A DNA stretch of 64,000 nt from Moraxella osloensis (GTDB lineage Bacteria; Pseudomonadota; Gammaproteobacteria; Pseudomonadales; Moraxellaceae), in contig NZ_CP014234.1 of NCBI RefSeq assembly GCF_001553955.1, positions 124,001 through 188,000 on the forward strand, in the 5' to 3' direction. The first letter of the stretch is position 1. Every line of letters begins with the position of its first letter. Positions 46,565-57,117 of the stretch are shown here, one piece after another. A program made the translations under genes and the position numbers. The notes under the pieces are model-generated. The model saw nothing but the letters and a program-made list of their open reading frames with translations. It was not told the origin of the DNA and made no database searches.

Positions 46565-47031
46565 TAATAACTACAAGCTTAATTGTTTGTTTATTAACTG
46601 CTTATCTTAATTAGCTTGCAATAAAGAAAAACAACCAGACGATAGGTTGTTTTTTTTATGCGCGTTTGTTTTGTGTTTAATGTTTATATCAAGCACAAGA
46701 CATTGTATGTTGAATATTTAGTTAAAAAATTTCCCTAATTATTTTAGTTATGATATATTCGAAAAATTCAAGAATTTTTGATGTTTTCCAACCATTTTTT
46801 TATGACTTAAAATTCATAGGATTTTCTTGATTTGTTGGGTAAGTTATCGCAACATATATTATTAACGAAGATAATGGGTATTGTGAGTATTCACAGTATA
46901 AGTATTCTTTTTAGCTTGCCAAGTTGGCTCACCAAGCTTTAAGTTAAGAAGAATAGGATGTTTATTTTATCATGACTGGGGATACTTGGATTTATCCTCC
47001 TTTTTTAATTCATATAACAAACGAGGAACGT
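46565..47031. other. Intergenic stretch between csp and etfB
   Basis: 467 bases. After the csp terminator there is an extended -10-like TGATATATT (46751-46759) followed at once by a palindrome AAAAATTC-AA-GAATTTTT (46762-46779), which could be an operator for etfBA. An open frame begins at 46972 in phase with etfB but has no family support. Confidence 0.5.
46627..46657 (+). terminator. Rho-independent terminator after the cold-shock gene
   Basis: Stem AAACAACC / GGTTGTTT with an eight-base loop and a T8 tail. Confidence 0.9.
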
Positions 47032-47781
47032 ATGAAAGCATTAGTTGCTGTTAAACGTGTAGTTGACTATAACGTAAAAGTTCGTGTAAAAGCGGACAAC
47101 ACTGGTGTTGACTTAACCAATGTTAAAATGTCTATAAACCCATTTGATGAGATTGCTGTGGAAGAAGCTGTACGCCTAAAAGAAGCGGGCGTGGTCTCTG
47201 AAATTGTTGTTGTATCTATCGGACCTAAAGAAGCACAAGAACAAATCCGTGGTGCAATGGCACTGGGTGCAGATCGTGGTATTTTAGTTGAAACTACCGA
47301 CACTGTACGTCCGCTACAAGTCGCAAAAATTTTAAAAGCGATTGCACAAGCTGAAGCTGCTGACATCATTTTACTAGGCAAACAAGCGATTGATGATGAC
47401 AACAACCAAACAGGTCAAATGTTAGCGGCATTACTAGACGTGGGTCAAGCAACCTTTGCATCACAAGTAAAAGTCGACGGTGGCAGTGTCAACGTAACAC
47501 GTGAAATCGATGGCGGCTTACAAACCGTTCAGCTATCATTGCCTGCGGTCATCACCACTGATTTACGTTTAAATGAACCACGTTATGCCAAACTGCCTAA
47601 CATCATGAAAGCGAAGAAAAAACCATTAGAAGAGAAAAAACCAGAAGATTATGGTGTTTCTACCGCTAGTAACATTCAAATCGTAAAAGTGACGCCACCT
47701 GCAGAACGTAAAGCGGGTGTTAAAGTTAAATCGGTTGACGAGTTAGTCGATAAATTAAGAAACGAAGCTAAAGTTATCTAA
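47032..47781 (+). CDS. etfB: Electron transfer flavoprotein subunit beta
   Basis: A 249-residue subunit that binds AMP and, with EtfA, carries electrons from acyl-CoA and other dehydrogenases to ETF:quinone oxidoreductase. [20 protein letters not shown] at the N-terminus, the signature [21 protein letters not shown] and [15 protein letters not shown] are typical. The open frame extends 20 codons upstream, but the ATG at 47032 follows GAGGAACGT and gives the family N-terminus. Confidence 0.96.
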   Translation: MKALVAVKRVVDYNVKVRVKADNTGVDLTNVKMSINPFDEIAVEEAVRLKEAGVVSEIVVVSIGPKEAQEQIRGAMALGADRGILVETTDTVRPLQVAKILKAIAQAEAADIILLGKQAIDDDNNQTGQMLAALLDVGQATFASQVKVDGGSVNVTREIDGGLQTVQLSLPAVITTDLRLNEPRYAKLPNIMKAKKKPLEEKKPEDYGVSTASNIQIVKVTPPAERKAGVKVKSVDELVDKLRNEAKVI

Positions 47782-47864
47782 TTATTAGTTATCTAATCAT
47801 TTAACTACCTTCAATTTAATTCGTCATTTAACGATAGCGATTATCAAATATTAAGGAAAATCTC

Positions 47865-48803
47865 ATGGCAATTTTAGTATATGCAGAACATGATAATAAA
47901 GAGCTGAAAAAAGCAACCCTCAACACCGTAACGGCAGCAAGCAAAATCGGTGGCGATATCGTTGTATTAGTTGCAGGTCTTGGCTGTGAAGCCGTGGCAG
48001 AACAAGCCGCTAAAGTAGCGGGTGTTTCAAAGGTGCTTTGCGCAAATAACGCTGCTTTTGAACACCAGCTGGCTGAAAACGTTGCTAAACTCGTGGTATC
48101 GCTGGCAGGTGATTATAGCCATATCGTTGCACCAGCAACAACAACGGGTAAAAACTTCTTACCACGCGTTGCCGCTTTGTTAGACGTAAATATGCTAACT
48201 GATGTGACCGCTGTGATTGATGCAGAGACATTTGAACGTCCAATCTACGCAGGCAATGCTATTGCAACCGTTAAAGATACTGAAAGCAAAAAAGTCATCA
48301 CAGTTCGTACCACTGCATTTGATGCAGCGCCAGCAGAAGGCGGCGCAGCCAGCATAGAACAAGTAAGCGTAGGTGAAGATGCAGATGCAGGTAAATCAAA
48401 ATTTGTCAGTGAAGAGTTAGCAAAATCTGATCGTCCAGAATTAACTGCTGCAGAAATTGTTGTATCGGGTGGTCGTGCATTAGGCAGCGGTGAAAACTTC
48501 ACCAAATATATTGAGCCACTCGCTGATAAACTAGGCGCTGCGATGGGTGCATCACGTGCCGCAGTTGACGCAGGTTATGTGCCAAACGACCTACAAGTGG
48601 GTCAAACAGGTAAAATTGTTGCGCCAAACCTATACATTGCCGCAGGTATCTCAGGTGCCATTCAGCATTTGGCAGGTATGAAAGATTCAAAAGTTATCGT
48701 TGCCATCAACAATGACCCAGAAGCACCAATCTCTCAAGTGGCTGATTATTTCCTAGAAGGTGATATTTTTACAGTCTTGCCAGAACTAACTAGCAAATTG
48801 TAA
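47865..48803 (+). CDS. etfA: Electron transfer flavoprotein subunit alpha
   Basis: A 312-residue FAD-binding subunit, partner of EtfB. The C-terminal FAD domain has VVSGGRALGSGENF and LYIAAGISGAIQHLAGMKDS followed by VIVAINNDPEAPI, the standard signature. It lies 83 bases after etfB, with AAGGAAAATCTC before its ATG, and is followed by a strong terminator. Confidence 0.96.
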   Translation: MAILVYAEHDNKELKKATLNTVTAASKIGGDIVVLVAGLGCEAVAEQAAKVAGVSKVLCANNAAFEHQLAENVAKLVVSLAGDYSHIVAPATTTGKNFLPRVAALLDVNMLTDVTAVIDAETFERPIYAGNAIATVKDTESKKVITVRTTAFDAAPAEGGAASIEQVSVGEDADAGKSKFVSEELAKSDRPELTAAEIVVSGGRALGSGENFTKYIEPLADKLGAAMGASRAAVDAGYVPNDLQVGQTGKIVAPNLYIAAGISGAIQHLAGMKDSKVIVAINNDPEAPISQVADYFLEGDIFTVLPELTSKL

Positions 48804-48826
48804 TTGCCGCTATCATCAGCTACTAA

Positions 48827-48853
48827 GCGATAAATATATAGGCGATAAATATA
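48827..48853 (+). repeat. 15-bp-period direct repeat after etfA
   Basis: GCGATAAATATA occurs at 48827-48838 and 48842-48853, between the etfA stop and its terminator. Confidence 0.75.
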
Positions 48854-48883
48854 AAAAAACCTCATGCTTTTTGAGGTTTTTTT
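48853..48883 (+). terminator. Rho-independent terminator after etfA
   Basis: Stem AAAAACCTCA / TGAGGTTTTT with a seven-base loop and T7 tail. Confidence 0.9.
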
Positions 48884-49016
48884 ATTTGCTATTTACTGGC
48901 TAAGCACTGACTTAATTATCGCTAAAAGTATATTGATTGTTGTATAGCGACTAGGTAATATAATAAAAATTGTGGGATTTAATTGATAGTAAATTTTCTG
49001 GGAATAAATTGTGAAA

Positions 49017-49646
49017 ATGGATTTAAAAAAATTCCGTACAGAGATGCAGCAGCTGCTTAGCGAGCAGCAACTAGACAATGTGAAAGTACGTCCCTTTATC
49101 TGTTCAGGGTCCCCCCTTAATTGCAAAATCATGATGGTCGGCTACAATCCGGCTCGAGAAGTTAATTTAGACGTGTTTGATGCAAGTATTTGGCATGATG
49201 ATATAGGGTTTGATCGTGAATCGTTTGCTGAGCATTATGACATCGCGAGCTACAATGATGATTTACAGTGGAATCGCAACCATATATTTCAGCAAAATTT
49301 GATTGATGAAATCTCAAATCATCCTGTGATTGAAACTTATCTTTATAGTGTTATCACCCCTAAAAAAACTCTATTAAGCCCCCAGCATAAACACACCCAT
49401 TTATTTGATTGGCTATATGGTATTCTCAAACCTGTTTTAATCATTACCCAAAATATGGATGTCATTAAATATTTTGAGCGAGAAGCCAATAAAACTCTTG
49501 TGAGAAATACATTTAACGCCATTACTTATCGCGATTTACACTGTGTGATTTTGCCCATCAGCCATTTATCCAAAAAATGGAATGACACCGAAATGTACCA
49601 TTTGAAAGCAGAAATTGATGAGCTGTTTAACTTAATAGATGTATAG
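49017..49646 (+). CDS. Uncharacterised protein with uracil-DNA-glycosylase-like N-terminus
   Basis: A 209-residue soluble protein without a firm family. The segment VRPFICSGSPLNCKIMMVGYNPARE (residues about 23-47) resembles motif 1 of the uracil-DNA glycosylase fold, in which a hydrophobic strand ends in VG-x-(D/N)-P. The catalytic acid of true glycosylases is not certain here. Later, CVILPISHLSKKWN could be the strand-turn motif carrying a histidine. I start at the ATG at 49017; a GTG two codons earlier is open. It has its own terminator and is not in an operon. A DNA-repair role is only a suggestion. Confidence 0.6.
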   Translation: MDLKKFRTEMQQLLSEQQLDNVKVRPFICSGSPLNCKIMMVGYNPAREVNLDVFDASIWHDDIGFDRESFAEHYDIASYNDDLQWNRNHIFQQNLIDEISNHPVIETYLYSVITPKKTLLSPQHKHTHLFDWLYGILKPVLIITQNMDVIKYFEREANKTLVRNTFNAITYRDLHCVILPISHLSKKWNDTEMYHLKAEIDELFNLIDV

Positions 49647-49684
49647 ACAATTATTGGTCATTGATAAATTAATAGCGCAATAAA

Positions 49685-49716
49685 AAAAGCTTAATAGCAT
49701 TATCTATTAAGCTTTT
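49685..49716. terminator. Bidirectional rho-independent terminator
   Basis: Stem AAAAGCTTAATAG / CTATTAAGCTTTT with a six-base loop. It lies between the convergent hypothetical gene and corA. Confidence 0.88.
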
Positions 49717-49752
49717 ATGGTTAAAGTCTATGATTAAAGTCTATCGGTAAAG

Positions 49753-51075
49753 TTACAACCAACCTGACTTCTTAAATCGATAGTAAAGCGTGAAACAAAT
49801 GGTCAAAATAACGGCTAATAAGACATAGTAGGCATAATGCATTTTTAGTTCAGGCATATTTTCAAAGTTCATCCCATAAATCCCTGCGACCGCGGTCGGA
49901 ACCGCGAGGATACCTGCCCAAGCGGCAAGTTTTCGTACCACATCATTCTGACCCGTATTTACCACTGCCATGTAAGTATCCATGGCAACACTGAGCATTT
50001 CGTTGAGTCCATTGACCGCATCGAGCGCACGCAGTAGATGGTCATTGACGTCGCGAAAATACGGTTTGGCTTGGCTAGGGAAACTTGGAATCAAATCAGT
50101 CTTTTTATGATTGATAAAAAAATTACAGATATCTTGTACGGGCAAGATGACAGCACGCATATGTACGAGCTGTGATTTTAATTCATACAAATTGCGCAGT
50201 GTATGCTTGTTAAAGTTTTCAGAGAAAATTTCCCGTTCTTGCTCGCGCAAATAACGCCCTAATTTTTCAGTGATAGGTAAATAGTTATCGACGATAAAGT
50301 CTAAGATGGCATGCAGCACAAAGATGGGTCCAAGGCGCAATTTTTCTGGTCGGCGATGACAAAAATCTCGCACACTTTGGTAGCTATGAGAGGCACCTTG
50401 ACGAATAGTGATGATATATTGCTTGCCCATAAAGATGGCCGTAGTGCCATAACGAATGGTGTTTTCGGTCAATTTGGCGGTTCGTACCACCACGAACACA
50501 CTATCATTACCATAGCTTTCAACTTTGGCGCGTTGATGTTCAGCAAAAGCATCTTCAATGGCAAGTTCGTGCAAGTCAAATGCCTCTTGAACTTCTCGAA
50601 TGGTTTCGATACTTGGGTCATGCAGTCCTACCCAAACAAATACGTTGTTGTTGGATAATTCGCGGCGCACATCATCAAGTTCAATCTCGCCGATTTTTTC
50701 CCCAGATTTACGAGAGTAGGCGAAGCAGTTGGCAATCTCATTTTTCCCTTTAAAGCGATCTTCGGTGATTTCAGCTTCAGGGTTGTACTCAGGGGGTGGT
50801 ACATCGGTCGGTGCATAGACTTCGACAGTGCCGTCATCGTCATAATTTTCGCCATAGATATAACTATCATCACCGTGCAAATCGAGTTCTTCATCAGTGA
50901 TTTCATCATACATGACATCCGCATTGGCAAGGGTAAAAGAATCCGTCGACATATCATGTGGCGGATTAAGTGTTGAGGCTAACGGCAGCGTGACGTGCTG
51001 GGTCGTCTGAGTGGGGTGCTCTAATAAATCGTCGCTGCGTTCAGATAAATTTTTGTTTTGGTGGGGTGGCGTCAT
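49753..51075 (-). CDS. corA: CorA-family divalent metal ion transporter
   Basis: A 440-residue magnesium/cobalt channel. The two C-terminal membrane helices carry the signature YGMNFENMPEL in the loop between them, which forms the pore selectivity site; the large helical cytoplasmic domain precedes. Typical CorA has about 320 residues. Here residues 1 to about 110 are an extra acidic region rich in Asp, Glu and Thr (for example DEITDEELDLHGDDSY). The ATG at 51075 (MTPPHQNKN) is chosen; the frame is open 32 codons further, with a hydrophobic stretch that I judge untranslated. Confidence 0.9.
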   Translation of the reverse strand: MTPPHQNKNLSERSDDLLEHPTQTTQHVTLPLASTLNPPHDMSTDSFTLANADVMYDEITDEELDLHGDDSYIYGENYDDDGTVEVYAPTDVPPPEYNPEAEITEDRFKGKNEIANCFAYSRKSGEKIGEIELDDVRRELSNNNVFVWVGLHDPSIETIREVQEAFDLHELAIEDAFAEHQRAKVESYGNDSVFVVVRTAKLTENTIRYGTTAIFMGKQYIITIRQGASHSYQSVRDFCHRRPEKLRLGPIFVLHAILDFIVDNYLPITEKLGRYLREQEREIFSENFNKHTLRNLYELKSQLVHMRAVILPVQDICNFFINHKKTDLIPSFPSQAKPYFRDVNDHLLRALDAVNGLNEMLSVAMDTYMAVVNTGQNDVVRKLAAWAGILAVPTAVAGIYGMNFENMPELKMHYAYYVLLAVILTICFTLYYRFKKSGWL

Positions 51076-51421
51076 AACCAAAAACCTCGCTATCACGATT
51101 TGAAAGAGTTGTATCAGATCGAATAAATGTGTCCAGTCGTTATCAAAGTACTTAAAAGGTAGCAACCACAAAACAGCAAGTAAACATCAAAGTAGGCAAA
51201 TGCGCCTGTGTGTTCTTGCTATTTTGTAACTCTCAGTGATTTTTAAACGAATAAAAAAAGAAGTCATGCATTAACAATGCAATCATACGGCTAAAATTAG
51301 ATGGATAATGATAACAGTGAAAAATGACAATCTCAAGATAATTATACGTGACAAGACCGCTAAAACCTAGTTGAATCTAGTTAACCATGCACTTAGCAAC
51401 GGGCATTTTTTCACTATCGCC
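51076..51421. other. Intergenic stretch upstream of corA
   Basis: 346 bases without a gene. It contains a short palindrome TGCATTAACAATGCA (about 51268-51282) and GATAATGATAACAGT near 51304, which resembles half of a Fur box. Neither is convincing enough to call as a site. Confidence 0.4.
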
Positions 51422-51805
51422 TTAAATAGCATACTGCTGCAGTGTCTCTATATCTACTAACTCTAAGAGACTCTCATGGCATGCGGCAAGCTTTAGCGGC
51501 GGCGCAACCCCTGCATCCAATGCTTCCACCCAGCGCAGGGCGCACACGCACCAAAAATCATTGGGCTGCAGCCCTGGAAAACCAAATTCGGGTAAAGGGG
51601 TCACCAAATCATTGCCCTTGGCAACAGAAAATTCCAAGAATTCTCGGGTCATTTTGGCGCAAACCGTGTGTAGGCCGATGTCACCAGCACCGGTATGACA
51701 AAAACCATTTCGATAATAACCTGTTAACGGGTCGAAACAGCAACTCGCTAGTGCGGTACCCAGTACATTGGTTTGGTTTAATTCAGCTTTTGGATGATAG
51801 GACAT
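51422..51805 (-). CDS. DUF2237 family protein
   Basis: A 127-residue protein of DUF2237: NVLGTALASCCFDPLTGYYRNGFC at the start, then GLHTVCAKMTREFLEFSVAKGNDL and LPEFGFPGLQPNDFWCVCALRW. Several conserved cysteines suggest metal binding, but no function is established. It lies 43 bases downstream of the GST gene on the same strand and may be co-transcribed with it. Confidence 0.88.
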   Translation of the reverse strand: MSYHPKAELNQTNVLGTALASCCFDPLTGYYRNGFCHTGAGDIGLHTVCAKMTREFLEFSVAKGNDLVTPLPEFGFPGLQPNDFWCVCALRWVEALDAGVAPPLKLAACHESLLELVDIETLQQYAI

Positions 51806-51848
51806 AATAAGCTCTTTTAATGTTTTAATGGGTTAGATGAATGATTGG

Positions 51849-52442
51849 TTAAAGTTGAGAGATAGCGGTTGGTAGTTTTTCTAAAGCAGTGCTTTGAGTT
51901 TTTTGCATAAAATCTCGCTGACAAAATTGCTCGAGTGCCACTTTGTTTGCCTCAGTGACTGCCTTGTCAAACACCCCAGCCAAACGTAATTTTAAATACC
52001 CTAAGGCAATGCCAAAGAAGATTTGGCCGAGCGCATCGCTTTGTGCATCGAGCTGTGGTGCATTGGGCAGTAAATTCGACAATAGACTGGTAGAGCGCTC
52101 AATAAATGGATGAGGGGTAGCGCTTGATGGCTGAAAGCGCTCGGTGGCAAAGGCGCGAACAGTTTGGTTGATAATGCCGAGGCTCAGGCTCGTTAAAGCG
52201 GCAGATTTTTCATCAGTGAAAATTTGCGGCATCAGATGCGCCAAAATCACACTGCTTTCGGTGATGAGTAATTGATTATCGGTGAGCAGGGCAGGTACTT
52301 GGCTAAAAGGGTTGACCGCTAATAATTCTTGTGGGTTTTCCCAAGGCATGACAAATATAAGCTTAGCATCAATTTGCTGGCGTAAACAGGCGACCATCAC
52401 GAGACGGGAAAAAGGGGAAGTAGTTGAGACAAAGAGTTTCAT
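51849..52442 (-). CDS. Glutathione S-transferase family protein
   Basis: A 197-residue protein with an N-terminal thioredoxin-like domain (MKLFVSTTSPFSRLVMVACL; VNPFSQVPALLTDNQLLITES holds the cis-proline and glutathione-contacting Ser) and a helical C-terminal domain. The closest style is the YibF/GST-like group. Substrate unknown. Confidence 0.87.
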   Translation of the reverse strand: MKLFVSTTSPFSRLVMVACLRQQIDAKLIFVMPWENPQELLAVNPFSQVPALLTDNQLLITESSVILAHLMPQIFTDEKSAALTSLSLGIINQTVRAFATERFQPSSATPHPFIERSTSLLSNLLPNAPQLDAQSDALGQIFFGIALGYLKLRLAGVFDKAVTEANKVALEQFCQRDFMQKTQSTALEKLPTAISQL

Positions 52443-52745
52443 GGGTAAATTGGATTTCCCTATAATGATTGCATGGCTGTAAGTTTCAATAAATAAATTT
52501 CAATAAAATTTTATAGCAGTTTAGCATAAAAAATTGGGCAATAAAAAAATGCCTAAGCCCAGTGAAGCTATGATACAATGAAAAGGAAAAGTGCCCTTAT
52601 TTTTATTCTTAGCATTTTATTTTTGTAAGTGCCTTTCTCATCGATTATTCTATGATTTTACATGGTAATTCATGGTCTATGTTTTCATATGGCCGCTTGT
52701 TGTCATGTCTAGTGATATATCATTTAATCATCCTTAGGATTTATT
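52443..52745. other. Intergenic stretch between divergent GST and hisZ
   Basis: About 300 bases serving both genes. An extended -10-like TGATACAAT is at 52571-52579 in the hisZ direction, about 165 bases before its start. A stem TGGGC/GCCCA flanks an A-rich loop just upstream. No gene was found. Confidence 0.45.
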
Positions 52746-54041
52746 GTGTCAAATTTAGCATCAAATTCCACCAATGTGGCAAATCAGTCTGCTTTTTATC
52801 TTAATACAAAAAATACTTGGCTATTACCCGATGGGGTTGTCGATTTACTGTCAACCGAAGCGGTAAAGCAAGAAACCCTGCGTTATCAATTGACCCGTAT
52901 TTTAATCAGCCATGGCTATGAATTTATTAGCCCGCCTATGATTGAATATACCGAAAGCTTGCTCGGCTATGCGTCTGAAGATGTTAAATTACAAACTTTT
53001 AAAATCATTGATCAGCTAACCGGTCGGCTCATGGGGGTACGCGCAGATATCACCCCACAAATTGCGCGGATTGATGCGCGGCTACACAATAATCAAGACA
53101 CTAGTAACCCATCAAAATCAATTTCCCGCTATTGTTATGCCGGGCATGTAATCTATACCATGCCAAAGGGCTTATTTGGTTCGCGTACCCCGCTACAGTT
53201 GGGCGCTGAGATTTTTGGTACCGACTCACTAGCCAGTGAAGTAGAATTATTAGATGTGCTATTTACCTTGTTAGATAGCACAGATGTGATTGCACGCTCA
53301 CATATTGATATCGGTCATGTGGCGATTTTTCAGCAGCTTTGCCAGCTTGCTGGTGTACCTACGCATCTGCAAGAAAAACTCATTGAGCTCTATGCTAATA
53401 AAGCGTTACCCGAGCTGAAACTTTTGACCAGTAAAATGAGCCAGTTTGGCGAGCTTGCCAACGATTTTTATGTGCTTGGCGAGGCAGGTAATGACTTGCA
53501 AAAACTGAGCGAACGACTGTCAACTCAAGCCAAACACGATGCTATCATTGCCAAAGCCTTGTCTGATTTGACTTATTTGGTGAGCTATCTTGAAGAGCGC
53601 TGGGATGCCAATGTCAGTGTCGATGTCACAGGATTGGGATATCACTATCATACAGGTGTTGTCTTTAATGTGTACGTGGCAGATGAGTCATTGCCGCTGA
53701 TTCGTGGTGGTCGCTTTAGCAATCATTTTCATCATGAAGTTGATAATACCGATGCCGTGCGTTCGGGCGTTGGGTTTAGCTGCGAGCTAAACCGTTGGCA
53801 AAATCATATCCAAGTACATGAGCAGCCTTTTACCGTGGTGCCTTATAGCCATGTACGAACTATTTTACATGTACCCAATCATCCGGATGCGCCAGCGCTC
53901 AAACAAGCGATTGACTCACTACGCCAAGAAGGGCATCGGGTGATTATTGCGCTGGATGAGACCGATGAACCTGAGCAAACCACCCATCGCTTGCAAGTAG
54001 CGAATGGGGTTTGGTACTTAGAGCATTTGGCAGAAAATTAA
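52746..54041 (+). CDS. hisZ: ATP phosphoribosyltransferase regulatory subunit
   Basis: A 431-residue paralogue of histidyl-tRNA synthetase lacking the anticodon domain. HisZ pairs with short-form HisG for the first step of histidine synthesis and its feedback control. WLLPDGVVDLLSTEAVKQETL, the motif-2-like LTGRLMGVRADITPQIARI and GLGYHYHTGVVFNVYV fit. The start is GTG at 52746 after TTAGGATTTATT. Its place directly before purA is common in gammaproteobacteria that have HisZ. Confidence 0.9.
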   Translation: MSNLASNSTNVANQSAFYLNTKNTWLLPDGVVDLLSTEAVKQETLRYQLTRILISHGYEFISPPMIEYTESLLGYASEDVKLQTFKIIDQLTGRLMGVRADITPQIARIDARLHNNQDTSNPSKSISRYCYAGHVIYTMPKGLFGSRTPLQLGAEIFGTDSLASEVELLDVLFTLLDSTDVIARSHIDIGHVAIFQQLCQLAGVPTHLQEKLIELYANKALPELKLLTSKMSQFGELANDFYVLGEAGNDLQKLSERLSTQAKHDAIIAKALSDLTYLVSYLEERWDANVSVDVTGLGYHYHTGVVFNVYVADESLPLIRGGRFSNHFHHEVDNTDAVRSGVGFSCELNRWQNHIQVHEQPFTVVPYSHVRTILHVPNHPDAPALKQAIDSLRQEGHRVIIALDETDEPEQTTHRLQVANGVWYLEHLAEN

Positions 54042-54092
54042 TTTTTAAGCTGTTGTAAACTTGTTTTTAGTAATTACTCTGATAAAAGGTGA

Positions 54093-55397
<1,305 letters not shown>

Positions 55398-55410
55398 CCC
55401 TTATTCATCA

Positions 55411-55438
55411 AAAAACCCGATGTGATGTCGGGTTTTTT
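55411..55438 (+). terminator. Rho-independent terminator after purA
   Basis: Stem AAAACCCGA / TCGGGTTTT with T6. It overlaps the first codons of the TSUP-like remnant. Confidence 0.9.
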
Positions 55439-55628
55439 ATCGCGCGCTTGGTTTGGTCGGGATGCCTTAGACTTTACCTATTTTTGGCAATTTTTGGTGG
55501 GCTCATGGCTTGGTACCCGACTGCGCCATAAAATCCGTTTAGACTGGCTAGAAAAAATCCTGCCGTATCTACTCACCCTCATAGCGCTCAAATTGATTGT
55601 TGATATCGCCCGCCAGTATTTTTTTTGA
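55422..55628 (+). pseudogene. Remnant resembling the C-terminus of a TSUP (TauE/SafE) permease
   Basis: A 68-codon frame whose second half, SWLGTRLRHKIRLDWLEKIL followed by PYLLTLIALKLI, resembles the last helices of TauE/SafE-type permeases. Full members have about 240-270 residues and eight helices. The frame begins inside the purA terminator hairpin and has no good ribosome binding site. It is therefore best read as the tail of a deleted gene, though a small membrane protein cannot be excluded. Confidence 0.42.
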
Positions 55629-55630
55629 AC

Positions 55631-56257
55631 CTAATGCCAAAAAATCTCAGTGATAAGCGCCATCGCAATGATGATAAATATCAAGCCACATAAGCGATTA
55701 AGCCACATCAAGCGATTGCCCAATTGCAGCCAATCCGACAGTTTTTTGCCACTCATGGTATAAACCAGCTGCCACGTTATCTCAATCATAAAAAAGCCCA
55801 CCGTGAGCATGAGGTATTGCGGCAGTAAAGGCGCGGAAAAATTGATAAATTTGGGGAAAAATGCGGCAAAAAACAAAATTGCCTTGGGGTTCGACAACGA
55901 CACCCAAACCCCTGTTTTAAACAGTTGCGCGGGGGTCGGTATCACCTGTAACTGGTTACTGTGCAATTCGCTGTCAGCTTGGCGCCAAGATTTTATGCCA
56001 AGATAGGCTAAATACAGCGCACCCACGACTTTGATAATGGTCAGCAAAAAAGGCGCGTTGGTACTGATAAGCCCTAGCCCTAACAGTGACGTTGTCAATA
56101 ATATAAATAAACCCATGCTCAGCCCTGCTAACGTCCACAGGGTTTTTTTGATGCCATAATTGACACCAAATTGGAACGCTAACAGCATATTAGAGCCAGG
56201 CGCTGCTGAGATAAGGCAAGTACTGATTAAAAAAAATAAGAAATTTTGCAGGGTCAT
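55631..56257 (-). CDS. LysE/RhtB-family amino-acid exporter
   Basis: A 208-residue inner-membrane protein with six hydrophobic helices. The N-terminal AAPGSNMLLAFQFGVNYGIKK is the family signature and GVWVSLSNPKAILFFAAFFPKF the second conserved motif. Such proteins export amino acids (homoserine, threonine, leucine or lysine); which one is not clear. It converges on the TSUP-like remnant, with only 2 bases between. Confidence 0.9.
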   Translation of the reverse strand: MTLQNFLFFLISTCLISAAPGSNMLLAFQFGVNYGIKKTLWTLAGLSMGLFILLTTSLLGLGLISTNAPFLLTIIKVVGALYLAYLGIKSWRQADSELHSNQLQVIPTPAQLFKTGVWVSLSNPKAILFFAAFFPKFINFSAPLLPQYLMLTVGFFMIEITWQLVYTMSGKKLSDWLQLGNRLMWLNRLCGLIFIIIAMALITEIFWH

Positions 56258-56298
56258 TAGAATTTATAGTAAATAAGTGAAAGATAGCCAATCAACGG

Positions 56299-57117
56299 TT
56301 AATGAGAAGTCTTGGCAGAAGGTGGAATGACAAACTGCCACTGCGGGTTAAAAAACCGCCGAAAAATCAGCAAAGTCGCTATTGTACACCCTAAGGTACT
56401 GCTGGTGGCAATTAAAAACAGGGTTATAATTTGATAAAGCACGGCTTGGTGCGGGTCTGCGCCTGCCAAAATTTGTCCTGTCATCATACCCGGTAAGCTC
56501 ACTACCCCCACCACCATCATGCTGTTAATCGTCGGTGTGATACCATTTTGAATGGCAGCGATGACGTAGGGTTTTGCGGTTTCCCAAGGCGTGGCGGACA
56601 ATGCCAAATAGGTATTAATCATATTTTGTTCGCGATGAAAACTGCTGACAAGTTGGTTCATAGAGAGTGAGACAGCGGTCAATGAATTACCTAAAATCAG
56701 CCCCAATAATGGTATCATCACTTGCGGACGAAACCACGTAGCAGCGTTGTCTGACAGCACCCACCAACCACCAAATATAGCCACCACCCAACTACTGACA
56801 AACACCGCCAATGCCGTATCCCAAAATAAACCTTGATAAGGCTTTTTAACCCGATTTTTGGCAGCGATAGTGGCGACAATCGACATAAAGGTCAAAATCG
56901 CCAACACTTCATACCATTGCTCTCTGGCAAAAATCCACGCAAGTACCAGTCCAATGAGACTTAGTTGGACCACCGTGCGAAAACTTGCAATGAGCAGGGA
57001 TTTGACGATACCCAATTTCAACCAAACACTGATTGCCATCACCAGTAATAATGCCAGGCTTGCCAGCGCCACTTGTAGGTAGGAGATAGGTGGCATGGTG
57101 ATGGCTAACATCATCAT
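56299..57117 (-). CDS. fetB: ABC transporter permease, FetB/YbbM family
   Basis: A 272-residue membrane protein of UPF0014. SFRTVVQLSLIGLVLAWIF, LILGNSLTAVSLSMN and VVGVVSLPGMMTGQILAGADP are characteristic. In E. coli FetAB is implicated in iron export and peroxide tolerance. Its start overlaps the fetA stop by 4 bases (ATGA), so the pair is translationally coupled. Confidence 0.88.
   Translation of the reverse strand: MMMLAITMPPISYLQVALASLALLLVMAISVWLKLGIVKSLLIASFRTVVQLSLIGLVLAWIFAREQWYEVLAILTFMSIVATIAAKNRVKKPYQGLFWDTALAVFVSSWVVAIFGGWWVLSDNAATWFRPQVMIPLLGLILGNSLTAVSLSMNQLVSSFHREQNMINTYLALSATPWETAKPYVIAAIQNGITPTINSMMVVGVVSLPGMMTGQILAGADPHQAVLYQIITLFLIATSSTLGCTIATLLIFRRFFNPQWQFVIPPSAKTSH

Noticed and set aside
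46972-47031. N-terminal extension of EtfB from the ATG at 46972
   Set aside because: The extra 20 residues have no counterpart in the family, and a good ribosome binding site precedes the ATG at 47032.
51300-51325. Fur-box-like GATAATGATAACAGT upstream of corA
   Set aside because: Only the first half fits the Fur consensus, the second half does not, and it is more than 220 bases from the corA start.
52651-52760. Possible leader peptide before hisZ (frame starting MILHGNSWSMF)
   Set aside because: It contains scattered rather than consecutive His codons, overlaps the hisZ start, and no terminator hairpin follows.
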